A DNA stretch of 64,000 nucleotides from Miscanthus floridulus (taxonomy: Eukaryota; Streptophyta; Magnoliopsida; Poales; Poaceae), in the NCBI RefSeq assembly GCF_019320115.1, contig NC_089598.1, positions 31,081,983 to 31,145,982 of the forward strand, written 5' to 3'. A program made the position numbers and the translations under genes. Each line of letters starts with the position of its first letter. Within the stretch, counting starts at the first letter, position 1. Shown here piece after piece: positions 1-8,566 of this stretch. A model generated the notes under the pieces. It had not been told where the DNA came from. It worked only from the letters and a program-made list of their open reading frames with translations, and ran no database searches.

Positions 1-1620
1 CCTTTGTACAAAGCTCTCTACCGATTCATCATTACGTTGTCTCAATTTTACTAAATCGGTAAGCTTCTTTTCATGGATTCCAGCAAAGAAATACTTGTGA
101 AATTGTTTTTCTAGATCAACCCAGGTAATAATAGAATTTGGTGGCAATGAAATGAACCATGTAAATGCTGATCCAGACAAAGATGATGAAAATAATCGAA
201 CTCTTAACTCATCTCTGTTAGCTGCCTCTCCACATTGAATAATGAAGCGATTGACATGTTCCATTGTTGATGTATCATCTTGCCCAGAGAATTTAGTGAA
301 ATCCGGTACCTTGTACCGATTTGGGAGAGGAATTAAATCGTAAGCAGGAGGGTATGGAGTTCGATAAGAATAAGTATTGACCTTGGGCTTTATCCCAAAC
401 TGATCCTTCACAATTTCTGCTATCTTATCGGCCCAAAAAGCATCAGCCTCCTGCTGACGAACTGGTTGAATTTCTACAGGAGGTGCTTGCTGACATCCCT
501 CCACATATCTTTGTAGCCCACGGTCTCCAGCAATCGGCATATTTGCCGCTACTTGTGGTCCATTAGCCTGTTGGAAAGGATTCATCGGCTGGACTGCCGA
601 TGCTTGATTCTGGAAACCAGCTTGCATATGACCTTGTTGAATCCCTGCAACCTGCTGATTTCGCTGAACTGTATGTTGAACAGGTAACTGTCCTGACCAA
701 TCATTATTAGAACTCATCGGTACAAAACTTACCGATGGCTGGTAATTTGCTGATATTGTTGGATAATTATAACCGGTTTGAGGTATGAACTGAACCCCAG
801 TTTGACTCATAGCAGGGGCTTTCTGCTGCATCGGCAGTACGCTCGCCGATGGACTTGAATTGAATGTTTGAATCATAGGCATCTGGAAACCTCCTGGAGT
901 TGGTTGTACAGAAGTAGTTGCGGCATATTGAGGCACTTGAGCCATCGGTGAAACGGCCGATGATATAGGCGCTCTTCCTGCTGCATCAAATACTTGAGGT
1001 AATCTAGGATTGAAAGCAGATGACTCTGGAGGCATGCCATATCCCCACCAATTAGTAGGAATCTGGTTATTCTGAGACACAGGGCCTGACATAGCTGATG
1101 CCGATAGATCTGTATTAAGCTGAACTCGCCCTCCTGGTAACACCTGATCTGATTGTATCGGTGTAGATTGTATATTAGGTGAGCCTGCCAATACTGGAGG
1201 GGAAGTAACTTCTGTAGCCACAACGGCCGAAGGAACCGATGGAGTTTTTACAGATGCTGGCTCTGGTTGATGATAGGCAGGCCCAACGTAATGTGGTGCC
1301 GCTTGTCCTTCTTTGAGAGTTCGAACCACAGCATTATGAACAGTATTGGACAGCACACTGGAATGATTAATCAAAGCATGATTTACTGCAGAATTAACCA
1401 TCTCTTGAAGTTTACCAGGATTGGAATCAAAGGTAACCTGCCGAGGTAACGGCAAATCTTGCTTCTGGATGACTTGTCCACTCTTGTTCAAGCTAAACGA
1501 TCTCAGACAAAGCTGCTTGTATTCTTCTACAGCCTTTTCCATAGCTTGCCTCTGTTCTTCCTTGAGATCTTCTTCTGATACTGCGATGATGTTCCCTGGA
1601 TCGATCTCGGAATTGAACAT
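1..1620 (-). CDS. Gypsy gag polyprotein, N-terminal part, open at window edge
   Basis: An uninterrupted frame of 540 codons runs from ATG at 1620 to the window edge. Residues 1-100 are acidic and polar and are followed by a long Pro/Gln/Ser-rich, low-complexity stretch (about 100-380). The C-terminal 160 visible residues form a retrotransposon gag domain, recognised from blocks such as RVRLFSSSLSGSAFTWF, SLPPNSI, DLEKQFHKYFFAGIHE and LVKLRQRNDESVESFVQR. Gag forms the cytoplasmic particle that packages element RNA. The start is the first ATG after the LTR and leader, 36 bases inside the LTR end. No stop or frameshift is visible in this part, so the element may be young. Protease, RT and integrase would lie left of the window. 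Confidence 0.8.
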   Translation of the reverse strand, partial: MFNSEIDPGNIIAVSEEDLKEEQRQAMEKAVEEYKQLCLRSFSLNKSGQVIQKQDLPLPRQVTFDSNPGKLQEMVNSAVNHALINHSSVLSNTVHNAVVRTLKEGQAAPHYVGPAYHQPEPASVKTPSVPSAVVATEVTSPPVLAGSPNIQSTPIQSDQVLPGGRVQLNTDLSASAMSGPVSQNNQIPTNWWGYGMPPESSAFNPRLPQVFDAAGRAPISSAVSPMAQVPQYAATTSVQPTPGGFQMPMIQTFNSSPSASVLPMQQKAPAMSQTGVQFIPQTGYNYPTISANYQPSVSFVPMSSNNDWSGQLPVQHTVQRNQQVAGIQQGHMQAGFQNQASAVQPMNPFQQANGPQVAANMPIAGDRGLQRYVEGCQQAPPVEIQPVRQQEADAFWADKIAEIVKDQFGIKPKVNTYSYRTPYPPAYDLIPLPNRYKVPDFTKFSGQDDTSTMEHVNRFIIQCGEAANRDELRVRLFSSSLSGSAFTWFISLPPNSIITWVDLEKQFHKYFFAGIHEKKLTDLVKLRQRNDESVESFVQR

Positions 1621-2003
1621 ATTGATTGATTGGTCCCACTGGGCGTGCCAAAAGATGTGTTGATGCAAAAGTAGATCTGCAAACACAAAGGGCTAATACC
1701 CGAATCGATATCCAAAGCGTGCCAGTCGATTTGACCTGCTAATCGACAAGGATGAAGATACGAACACTTTGGTCCTGACAACAGCGATACGCCCGGAAGT
1801 CACGGCCAAGAGGTGTTCACGCGGAACTCGAGAATCGCCGAAGGTCGTACTGAAACGATGCAGCTCGCCGAATCAATGAGAACTCGTAAAAAGAAAGAAA
1901 ATATGCAAATTGACGAAGTCGCCGAAAAGTAAGTAGATGCAAATAGGAGTAAAAATTGGTTTTGATATTGATTGATATCTTTCTTACATTGCCCCTTACT
2001 CCA

Positions 2004-2011
2004 TATTTATA
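2004..2011 (-). promoter_or_regulatory. Putative TATA box of the left Gypsy LTR
   Basis: The minus strand reads TATAAATA in an AT-poor context, followed by GGAGTAAGGGGCAATG. It sits near mid-LTR, where a U3/R promoter is expected. This is a sequence match only; there is no transcript evidence. Confidence 0.5.
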
Positions 2012-2182
2012 CCCTGATCTAAAGAGACACAACCAAACACAACTAGGACACCAATCCCATATCTAAGGAAACACGTGACTCTTACATGAATCATACTCTA
2101 ACTAATATAAAAAAAAGGAAATCAACTTCTATCTATTTCCCTGTCCACCTCAATTACGATGGAAATCTCACCGTCCTCCTTC

Positions 2183-2300
2183 CCATCGGCATACTCCCTA
2201 TTTCATCGGCAGTAGTCTTCAAGCCTTCCTTCATCGGCATATTCCCTGTTTCATCGGCAGTAGTCTTCAAATCTCCTCTCATCGGCATCGACAATAACAC
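2183..2300. repeat. Direct subrepeats in LTR U3
   Basis: Two adjacent units of about 54 bp share CATCGGCATA, CCCT, TTTCATCGGCAGTAGTCTTCAA, split here by small differences, and a third partial CATCGGCA copy follows. Such subrepeats in U3 are common in plant LTRs and may carry enhancer motifs. Confidence 0.6.
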
Positions 2301-2506
2301 CTCTAACTTCATCGGCAACGCCCGAATCCAAACCAACCTTTCCATCGACCACCACCAGCTATCGGCAACTATCTTTACAAGCTGGCTTCCATCGGCTATC
2401 AAAGTACACAGTAACCTTCCCCTCACCGATTAATCCACTCCGATCACCATCACGTACAAAAAACGGTGTCAACAGCCTCCCTGCCAAGAACAGCAGCGCA
2501 GGATAG

Positions 2507-2986
2507 GAGGACGAGCCCAGGGAGAAGGAGGCCGAGACGGAGGACGTCTGGCGCGGGCTGCAGCAGATGTGGCAACGGGAGGCGTGGCCGCGGCAGGCGT
2601 CGAGGCCCATGGTGGTCGCCGGCGAGGTGTCCTCGGACGCCGCTTCCGCCGCGTCAGGGGAGAGCGGCGGCAGGATGGGAAGGGCGCGGAGCATGACCGA
2701 CGACGACCTGGAGGAGCTCAAGGGCTGCATGGACCTGAGCTCAAGGGCTACGGAGGTGGTTCGCGAGCTCGTGGAGAAGACGACGCAAAGAGGAGGTGAG
2801 AGGCACGGAGGTGACGGAATCCCTCACCGCTTGGCTCCGTTGCGCCCGCTCGGCCGAGCCCGGGAGAAACAAAAATCTTTTTTGTTCCCCAGGGCCGGGC
2901 CAAGGGGTGCTTTAGGGAGCGTGCAGGGTTGGCTTCCAAGCCCATCCAGGCAACAAAACAGCCCATATTGCACTCCTAGGGCGTAG
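2507..2986 (+). pseudogene. DUF1685-like gene fragment, unit 1
   Basis: The plus-strand frame opens after an in-frame TAG at 2504 and carries EDVWRGLQQMW, a Gly/Ala/Ser-rich linker and then SMTDDDLEELKGCMDL at about 2690-2738. The last block matches the core signature of plant DUF1685 proteins, whose function is unknown. After that block the frame continues into unrelated basic, low-complexity residues instead of the rest of the domain, so this is an exon fragment or retro-captured piece. The likely start region (METGAGSDSD, visible in units 2 and 3) would lie beyond the left Gypsy insertion, which splits the fragment. The family name is from memory and only moderately sure. Confidence 0.45.
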
Positions 2987-2989
2987 TGG

Positions 2990-4329
2990 CCCAGTTGGGC
3001 TAGACAAATAAACGCGCCCTAAGAATTTGCGGCATCCTGGTGGCGTGCGCAGCCGGCCGGCGTTCCACCTGGAGACGCTGGCTCTGGCGAAGCCCAGCGG
3101 GGGCGACGACAGCAACCGCCTGGGTGTCACCGCAGGGACAGCTCGTTCCTTCTTTGTGGTTTGAAGATCGGTACGTACGTCGCCTGAGTATTTGTAGCGA
3201 GCTGGGCCTGGGTCCCATGATGGGAGAGTTCAGCGTGCGCGCGGGAAGCTAATTTCTGGCGCGCGCGGGGGGGGGGGGGGCAGCCACCGTGGTGAGCGAT
3301 TCGGATGATGGCGAGCGGGGTTTGCTTGCTTTCTTTGCCTACCGAGATTTCAAGGATAGTCCACTTGCTATTATAGAAAATCAAATATCATATTTGCTGG
3401 AGTTCAATTTTTGCTCTAATAATCTAAATATAACCTACACAACATGGATACCACATCTGTTGGAGTTGCTCTAATTTTCTACCCTGTTCCTTGGTATCGG
3501 TAAAACTATTTCATGAGCCAAAAACAAGAGAGAGAAAATGGAGGGTGCAATATATATAATATTAAAATATTTTTCATGACCAATCAATGACACTTACTAC
3601 GTAAGTATTATAAATTTTTATATTTCAGTTAAAAAAATAAATAGCGATTTGGGATAATATTAGGATTTTTATGATAGTGTGAGTATATACCAAATGATGC
3701 GGACCCACCGCCAGCCGCGTGGTCGAATCGCTGATGGTAACACCCCGCCAGACTGTGGAGAATTTTTTTTTCTTTCGCTAGATATCCCGAGATGCATCCG
3801 CGGTCCGCCGACGCGAAGCAGTGACGCGAGGGTCGTGTGGACTAGTAACGACTAGCGACTAGCGTCACGAGGTGTCTGTTACGGTGCGTGTTTGCTTACA
3901 TCCTGCTGACATCAGTGCAAACGGGTTCCTAAATCCTAACGGCCCTGCACTGGTTCCATAGGGCCTACTGGGCTTGTAGGTCGAAACAAATAGCAACTGT
4001 GGGCCGAAGACGAAGCCTCACCACCGGGCCCTAAGCCAATGCAGCTTTTCCATAAATAAAGAAGTAAAATCCGAGCCACCGCCTTGCTGGCTTTCTTCTA
4101 CAAACAATGCTACAAAAGTGCTGGCGGGTGATAGTTCAGTCGCTTTTACACTATTTTTTTTCTTTGTTCTATTGCAAATTTCATGTTACAGCTAGCAACT
4201 GTATGAACGCTGAAAGGATGACGGATGTACGTGCGCACAAAATCTTCAGTGTGGTGGTAGAAACTCAATTCTGGGGGGGCGATGTTAATGTTCTACAGCA
4301 AAACAAAGACATTTAGCCTGTTCGGCAGG
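2990..4329. other. Unit-1 spacer with no gene seen
   Basis: Non-coding sequence is shared with unit 2 (about 20312-21590) and partly with unit 3. It includes a 13-base G run at about 3268, followed by AT-rich sequence. Unit 2 lacks the G run. Only short chance frames are present. Confidence 0.6.
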
Positions 4330-4939
4330 CCTTGCTGGGCTGAATGTGCCACTCCCTGCGTCCTCTTTTCCCCTTCGCCCGCGCGGCTAGGGTTTCCCCG
4401 CACTCTCGCCGCTCGTCCACGTCTCGCGCCCGATTCTCGTCGGTCGTCAACGCCGCATCTCCTGGCCGCGTCGGTGGCCACTGGATCCGTCCGCGCCCGC
4501 CTCTCTACGCCGTCTTCCTCGTCGGGCCTGCGGTGACAGTGATCTCCGCCTCCTTCCCCGACCCCGCCTCCATCGACGGCGCCTTCGTCCAGCAAGATAA
4601 CCCCCGGATCCCACGCCGCCGTCCTCTCACCCGGCCGCCTCTGAGCCCTAGCTCGTCGTGTTGTTGGTTGACCCCCACGCGGCTAGGGTTTCCCTGCACT
4701 ATCGCCGGGCCTCGGTGACATTGCTCTCCGCCTCCCTCCCCGACCCCGCCTCCATCGACGGCGACTCCCTCCAGCACGGTAACACCCGGGATCCCACGCC
4801 ACCGCAGTCTCACCCGGCCGGATCTGAGCCCCACTGCTTCGTCTTGTAGGTTTACCCCCGCGCCGCACCCCTCATCACCGCCAGGACCCGGTCGACGTCT
4901 GCTCCTTCTAGGTGTTTCCGAGCCGCCGTCCTCCTTGCA
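4330..4939 (+). repeat. GC-rich exon-like module repeated in tandem, unit 1
   Basis: Two degenerate copies of a roughly 290-bp motif are adjacent (about 4383-4670 and 4680-4850), with a partial third up to 4939. Each has GGCTAGGGTTTCCC, then GACCCCGCCTCCATCGACG, then a CTCCAGCA(A/C)G block followed by G(A/G)TAAC or GGTAAC, and finally CACCCGGCC and CTGAGCCC. GGCTAGGGTTT is typical of plant 5' untranslated leaders, and the blocks before GGTAAC look like exon ends with a GT donor. No protein family is recognisable in any frame. Equivalent modules are at 21650-22320 and 59750-60410. Confidence 0.5.
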
Positions 4940-4945
4940 GGTCAC

Positions 4946-5480
4946 CCTGGGCGCTTTTTCACCGAAAGCCAAACATCGAACCGAACCGAACCGAATAGTC
5001 GGTAGTTCGGTTTTTGGTTCGGTTTCGGTTTCCAGTTCTGTGAAGTTTGGTGTTCGGTTTCGGTTTCGGTTTCTGTGCCATACCGAACCGAAGTACCAAG
5101 AAACCGAATAGTTGGTAGTCCTGCTGGCTAGAACCTGTTTTTTTCCTATTGTTTATCAAAACTAATGGAGTACTGTGGTTTATTATCAAGAATGAATTAC
5201 AAATTTGTAATATTTGATTTGAGCATTGAATTGTTAAGTTTGTAACAGTCTTGAGTCTTCAAATAATATACTGTGCTGTGCTGTCAGTTCTAAATCCTGT
5301 CTGATGTTTTCTTGCATCGGTTTATTCGGTTTTAACAGAAAAACCGAACTAAAAAACCGAACTGAATTTGGTCGGTTTTTGAAATTTTAGCAAACCGATC
5401 GGGGGTCATTTTCTGAAAACCAAAATTTTGGAAAACCGAAGAAACTGAACCGAACCATCGGTTAAAACCGAACGCCCAGG
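4946..5480. mobile_element. Possible small TIR element rich in AACCGAACCGAA
   Basis: The block is bounded by CCTGGGCG at 4946-4953 and its reverse complement CGCCCAGG at 5473-5480. Just inside both ends, the sequence is packed with CCGAAC/GTTCGG and TTCGGTTTCGG repeats that pair between the two arms. It is absent from units 2 and 3, which diverge from unit 1 at 4939. The centre (about 5110-5310) is AT-rich and non-coding. I could not find a clear target-site duplication, so a rearrangement product is also possible. Confidence 0.4.
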
Positions 5481-5486
5481 CTGACT

Positions 5487-5583
5487 TGCTGGGTCCCATC
5501 TTTAACATTGCAGATTTGAAGCCTTATTTCAGAGAAGAAGATGAGCTTGAGTCGAGGACGACTCAGTTTCAAGAGGGGGAGGA
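5487..5583 (+). pseudogene. Orphan 3' end of chromovirus pol joined to the 5' LTR
   Basis: This matches the last pol codons before the 3' LTR in the same chromovirus (compare 11826-11911 and 39646-39730). It encodes [19 protein letters not shown] and ends in the polypurine tract AAGAGGGGGAGGA directly before the LTR. Pol 3' sequence upstream of a 5' LTR is not expected in a simple insertion. Units 2 and 3 instead have host sequence ending in CCAAG or GCAAG at this point. It points to LTR-LTR recombination with another copy. Confidence 0.75.
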
Positions 5584-6160
5584 TGATGAGAAAATCACTC
5601 CTTCGGATGTACCCGCTGATCCTCCAACCATCATGCAAGGTCCAATGACCCGAGCTCGAATGCATCAACTCAATTTAGAGGTGAGCTCGTTCTTAAGCGA
5701 TCCTTTTCATACTTTTGAGAACATACTACTACCTAATGATGTTATCTTGCTTAGGAACATTGGATAGGGTCATGAGGGACTTAGAGGAAGAGGTGGAGGC
5801 GATGATGACCAGCAAGGACGTCCAACAGAAACCGGAGCCCTGGTCCAACATGATTTCGAGTCTGCCTCGGCCTCCAGGACCAGTCTGCCTTAAACTGGTC
5901 ACCCAGGACGCATCCGGACTCTGTTTTCGACGATCCACATATGGTTGGAAAGCTAATTTGATAAGAAAGCCAATCCAAGTGGTCTCACAGCAAAAGATCT
6001 TCGGAATCCACGGGAATTGTCGAAACAAGTCAGCGTCTAGAATCCACGGGACGAATTGCAGGGTTCGATCTTTCTATCTGAAGCCGGATCGGTGTGTCAT
6101 TCTCCGCCACAACGATAGTTACCTCTACCTGGCAGAAGATCGGGATCCCCATTTCCATTA
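5584..6160 (+). repeat. 5' LTR of unit-1 chromovirus, internally deleted
   Basis: It starts TGATGAGAAAATCAC right after a polypurine tract and ends CCATTA before the primer site. It is about 577 bp against 915 bp for the 3' LTR. About 340 bp equivalent to 12373-12720 are missing; the junction reads AGAATC/CACGGGACG near 6046. The missing part includes the TATATA region, so this LTR probably cannot start transcription. Confidence 0.8.
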
Positions 6161-6162
6161 AG

Positions 6163-6175
6163 TGGTAATCAGAGC
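6163..6175 (+). other. Primer-binding site, tRNA-iMet type
   Basis: TGGTAATCAGAGC lies two bases after the LTR end. It resembles the standard initiator-Met primer site TGGTATCAGAGC with one extra A. The same site is present in units 2 (24462) and 3 (62526). Confidence 0.7.
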
Positions 6176-7342
6176 TAAGGTATACCGTCAGGTTCACATT
6201 TATCCCCTAGCTTTGAGTGTTTCGCATTCGTCACATAGTCCAGTGTCATACTCGTTTTTTTCTTATCCGACAACCTTCCGCGTCATAGCCTTTGCATATT
6301 TCAGTTTCAGAGTTTGTCGTGCTGAGTTTGTGTCCCTGTCGAGGTCTTGTTGCTGGTTAGGTCGTGTTAGAGTCCAGTTCGTGTGTTTCCCCCATCGTTT
6401 CCATCAAATCCTTGCTGCTATGACCAAGTTTGCGCGCATTATTCCCGTTTTGTCCTCTAATTCGGAGTCAGTTCGTAAAACTGGTCTAGTTTTCACATAC
6501 GAACTCAGATTTCGACGTTCCATATATCAAAATTGATCAGAAAAAAATTTCAGATCCGTTCGTCCCCGCGTATGCGGTGTCAGAAAATTTTATTTTGGCC
6601 AAAAACTGGTCACAAGATCCTCTTGTCGTGGTCACAAGCTTTTTGTCAATTTTGAGCACATCTTCTGAATTTTCTACAGGCCACGCCTTTCACTTGTTTA
6701 AGCTCATATTTTCTGTGGTTACTTCTTTTGTGCTCCGAAGTGAAAAAAATATCAAAAAAATAAAAATAAAAAGTCGAAGTTTCCCAAAAAAACAACGACA
6801 ACCCAAAAAATAGAAAAAAGAGAGGGGCAAAAGAGGAACAATATCTAAAGGAGCACATAGAGAAGGCCAAAGTGAGTTGTGTTAGCGTGTGCTTTTTGGT
6901 TCCTTGTTTGTGTTGCTCTTGCTATCCACCATACTTGTTTTTCACACACCTGGCACCTTGCTATCCACCATACTTGTTTGTCACACACCTGGCACTTGGA
7001 ACATTTTAGACCAGCAATGAGAACAAGTACTTTGGACTATAATTCAGCGTTACTTTCTGTTACTGACTAGTGTGCCAAATATACATATTATTCTTTGTGT
7101 GCCTTCCAAGCTCCACAAACTCTTCAGATCAGTATAGAAAAAGGCTCTTGCAATCTCGGTACCACTGCCTCACATGTATCACGAACCAGCCGCCGTTTGT
7201 ACCGCCCACTGCTTGTGTTGGTAAGAACTTTGTAAGAGCTTGGTAAGACGCTTCCACTTGCTATGAAAAGTGACACCACTGCAACCACGTAATCATTTGG
7301 TAGGGATAACTTTCACCGTTTGTTCCTGTTTTTGTGTTTGCA
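6176..7342 (+). other. Chromovirus 5' leader
   Basis: About 1.17 kb of untranslated leader lies between primer site and gag ATG. It is AT-rich with A runs near 6750-6830. A 39-bp direct duplication of TTGCTATCCACCATACTTG plus a following block occurs at 6919-6957 and 6958-6996, and again in unit 3 (from about 63285). In unit 2 most of this leader is deleted (24600 joins sequence equivalent to about 7078). Confidence 0.65.
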
Positions 7343-8566
7343 ATGGCAGGAGGTGATCAGACTGGAGATAATAGTCCCAAGGATTTCAACGAGTGTGTCA
7401 GCCAAGAGCAACTGCAAGCTGCTATAGAGAATGCCCAAAAAAGGATGAATGAGGCCATCAGGAATGCCATCACTAACGCACTCATTGAACTCAACATTGG
7501 CAACAGCATGAAGAGATTGGACAAACGAATTTCCACGCTAACCGATAAGGTTACTGAGTTGGAAACCTTGGTGGCGGTCAACAACGATGTCTCAGGCAGC
7601 AACACGGATGGTCTCTTACCAGAAGACACGGTGCATGATGCTACTGGGAACATAGATCGAGCAGCCTTCCGACAAGCAAGATTACGACAATGTCTTCGCC
7701 GTAACACGACAGGTATGGGTGGTGTCCACCACCATCAAGGTAATAATCATCGTGTGCCCAATGATCCTTATGCTAAGATTAAGTTCACAATACCACCTTT
7801 TTCGGGTCATTATGATGCTGAGGGATATCTTGATTGGGAGATGACAGTAGAACAAAAGTTTAGTGCCCACCTTGTGCCTGAGCATCATAGAGTTCGACAA
7901 GCTACTAGTGAGTTTAAGGACTTTACCATTATTTGGTGGAATGGGCTAGCTGCACGGAATGTTTTACCTGGTACGTGGGAAGAACTTAAGATAGCTATGC
8001 ATGATCATTTTGTTCCTCCTTCTTATCACAGAGACTTGCGTAAGAAATTGATGCGTTTAGAACAAGGAGAGAAATCTGTATAGGATTACTATGGTGAGCT
8101 CCAAAAGGGATTGATGCGTTGTAGTGTTATGGAGGGGAACGAAGATTCCATTTATCGTTTCTATTTGGGTTTGAGGCGCGAGATTCAGGACATTATAGAT
8201 TATAAAGAATTTAACACTATCAACCAGTTGTTTCAGTTCACTATGCTTGCAGAAAAGGAATTGCAGGGGCATGAATAGTAGAGCAAGAGCAAGGTCAGCA
8301 CCACATACACGCCACACACGGCACCATCTTCGGGGCTGACCAAGCCAACCACTTTTCGGGCACCTCCACCAGCGAGCAAGCGACCAACAGCCTCTAGAGT
8401 TACTGCTACACCTAAGGCACCTCCCGCACAATCTTTAGATTTAGGTAAAAATTCTTTGCAGGTGCCTACCAAGAGTGCCTCATCCGTTGCAGCGATGGAA
8501 CGCACTTTGGGCATTCAGTGCCACCGCTGCCATGGCATTGGCCATGTGCAGAAGGAATGCCCAAGT
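7343..8566 (+). pseudogene. Chromovirus gag, unit 1
   Basis: ATG at 7343 follows TTTGCA and is conserved in all three units, so I prefer it to the GTG nine bases upstream. The frame runs 247 codons to a TAG at 8081, in the context KSV-stop-DYYGEL. Beyond it, homologous sequence continues with further stops to a CCHC zinc knuckle at 8519-8560 (CHRCHGIGHVQKEC). Blocks such as IPPFSGHYDAEGYLDWEM, VEQKFSAH and WEELKIAM are typical of chromovirus gag. Gag would form the cytoplasmic particle and bind RNA through the knuckle. Unit 2 has CAG where unit 1 has TAG, so the first break is a C-to-T change specific to unit 1. Confidence 0.8.

Larger units (their letters stand above)
1..2474 (-). mobile_element. 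Ty3/Gypsy retrotransposon (Tat/Retand-like), 5' part only
   Basis: On the minus strand this reads LTR (2474 down to 1656), a short leader, then a gag frame (1620 down to 1) that leaves the window. The LTR begins TGTTGACACCGTTTTTTG, and the leader just inside it reads GGCACGCCCAGTGGGACC, both of which I recognise from grass Tat-lineage Gypsy elements. The base after the LTR is the start of GCCTC (2475-2479), the presumed target site. In units 2 and 3 the same host sequence runs uninterrupted (19789 and 58370), so the insertion is specific to unit 1. The far end and the second target-site copy lie outside the window. The lineage is inferred from motif memory. Confidence 0.75.
1656..2474 (-). 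repeat. 5' LTR of the left Gypsy element
   Basis: The 819-bp LTR starts TGTTGACACCG and ends ATCAACACA when read on the minus strand. It lies between unit-1 host sequence on the right and the gag leader on the left. U3 contains direct subrepeats at about 2183-2300, in which a block with CATCGGCA (plus strand) and TAGTCTTCAA recurs with a period near 54 bp. The other LTR is outside the window, so insertion age cannot be estimated here. Confidence 0.75.

Noticed and set aside
3268..3280. G run as a G-quadruplex or a regulatory site
   Set aside because: A plain homopolymer in one unit only, and prone to sequencing error; no spaced G-tracts.
4293..4972. Long GC-rich antisense frames (100-155 codons) over the GC-rich module
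   Set aside because: They arise from high GC content, have low-complexity Gly/Arg/Glu composition, and recur only because the module itself is repeated.
6163..6175. tRNA gene near the TGGTAATCAGAGC sequence
   Set aside because: Only the short primer-site match is present, with no cloverleaf; the same holds at 24462, 34382 and 62526.
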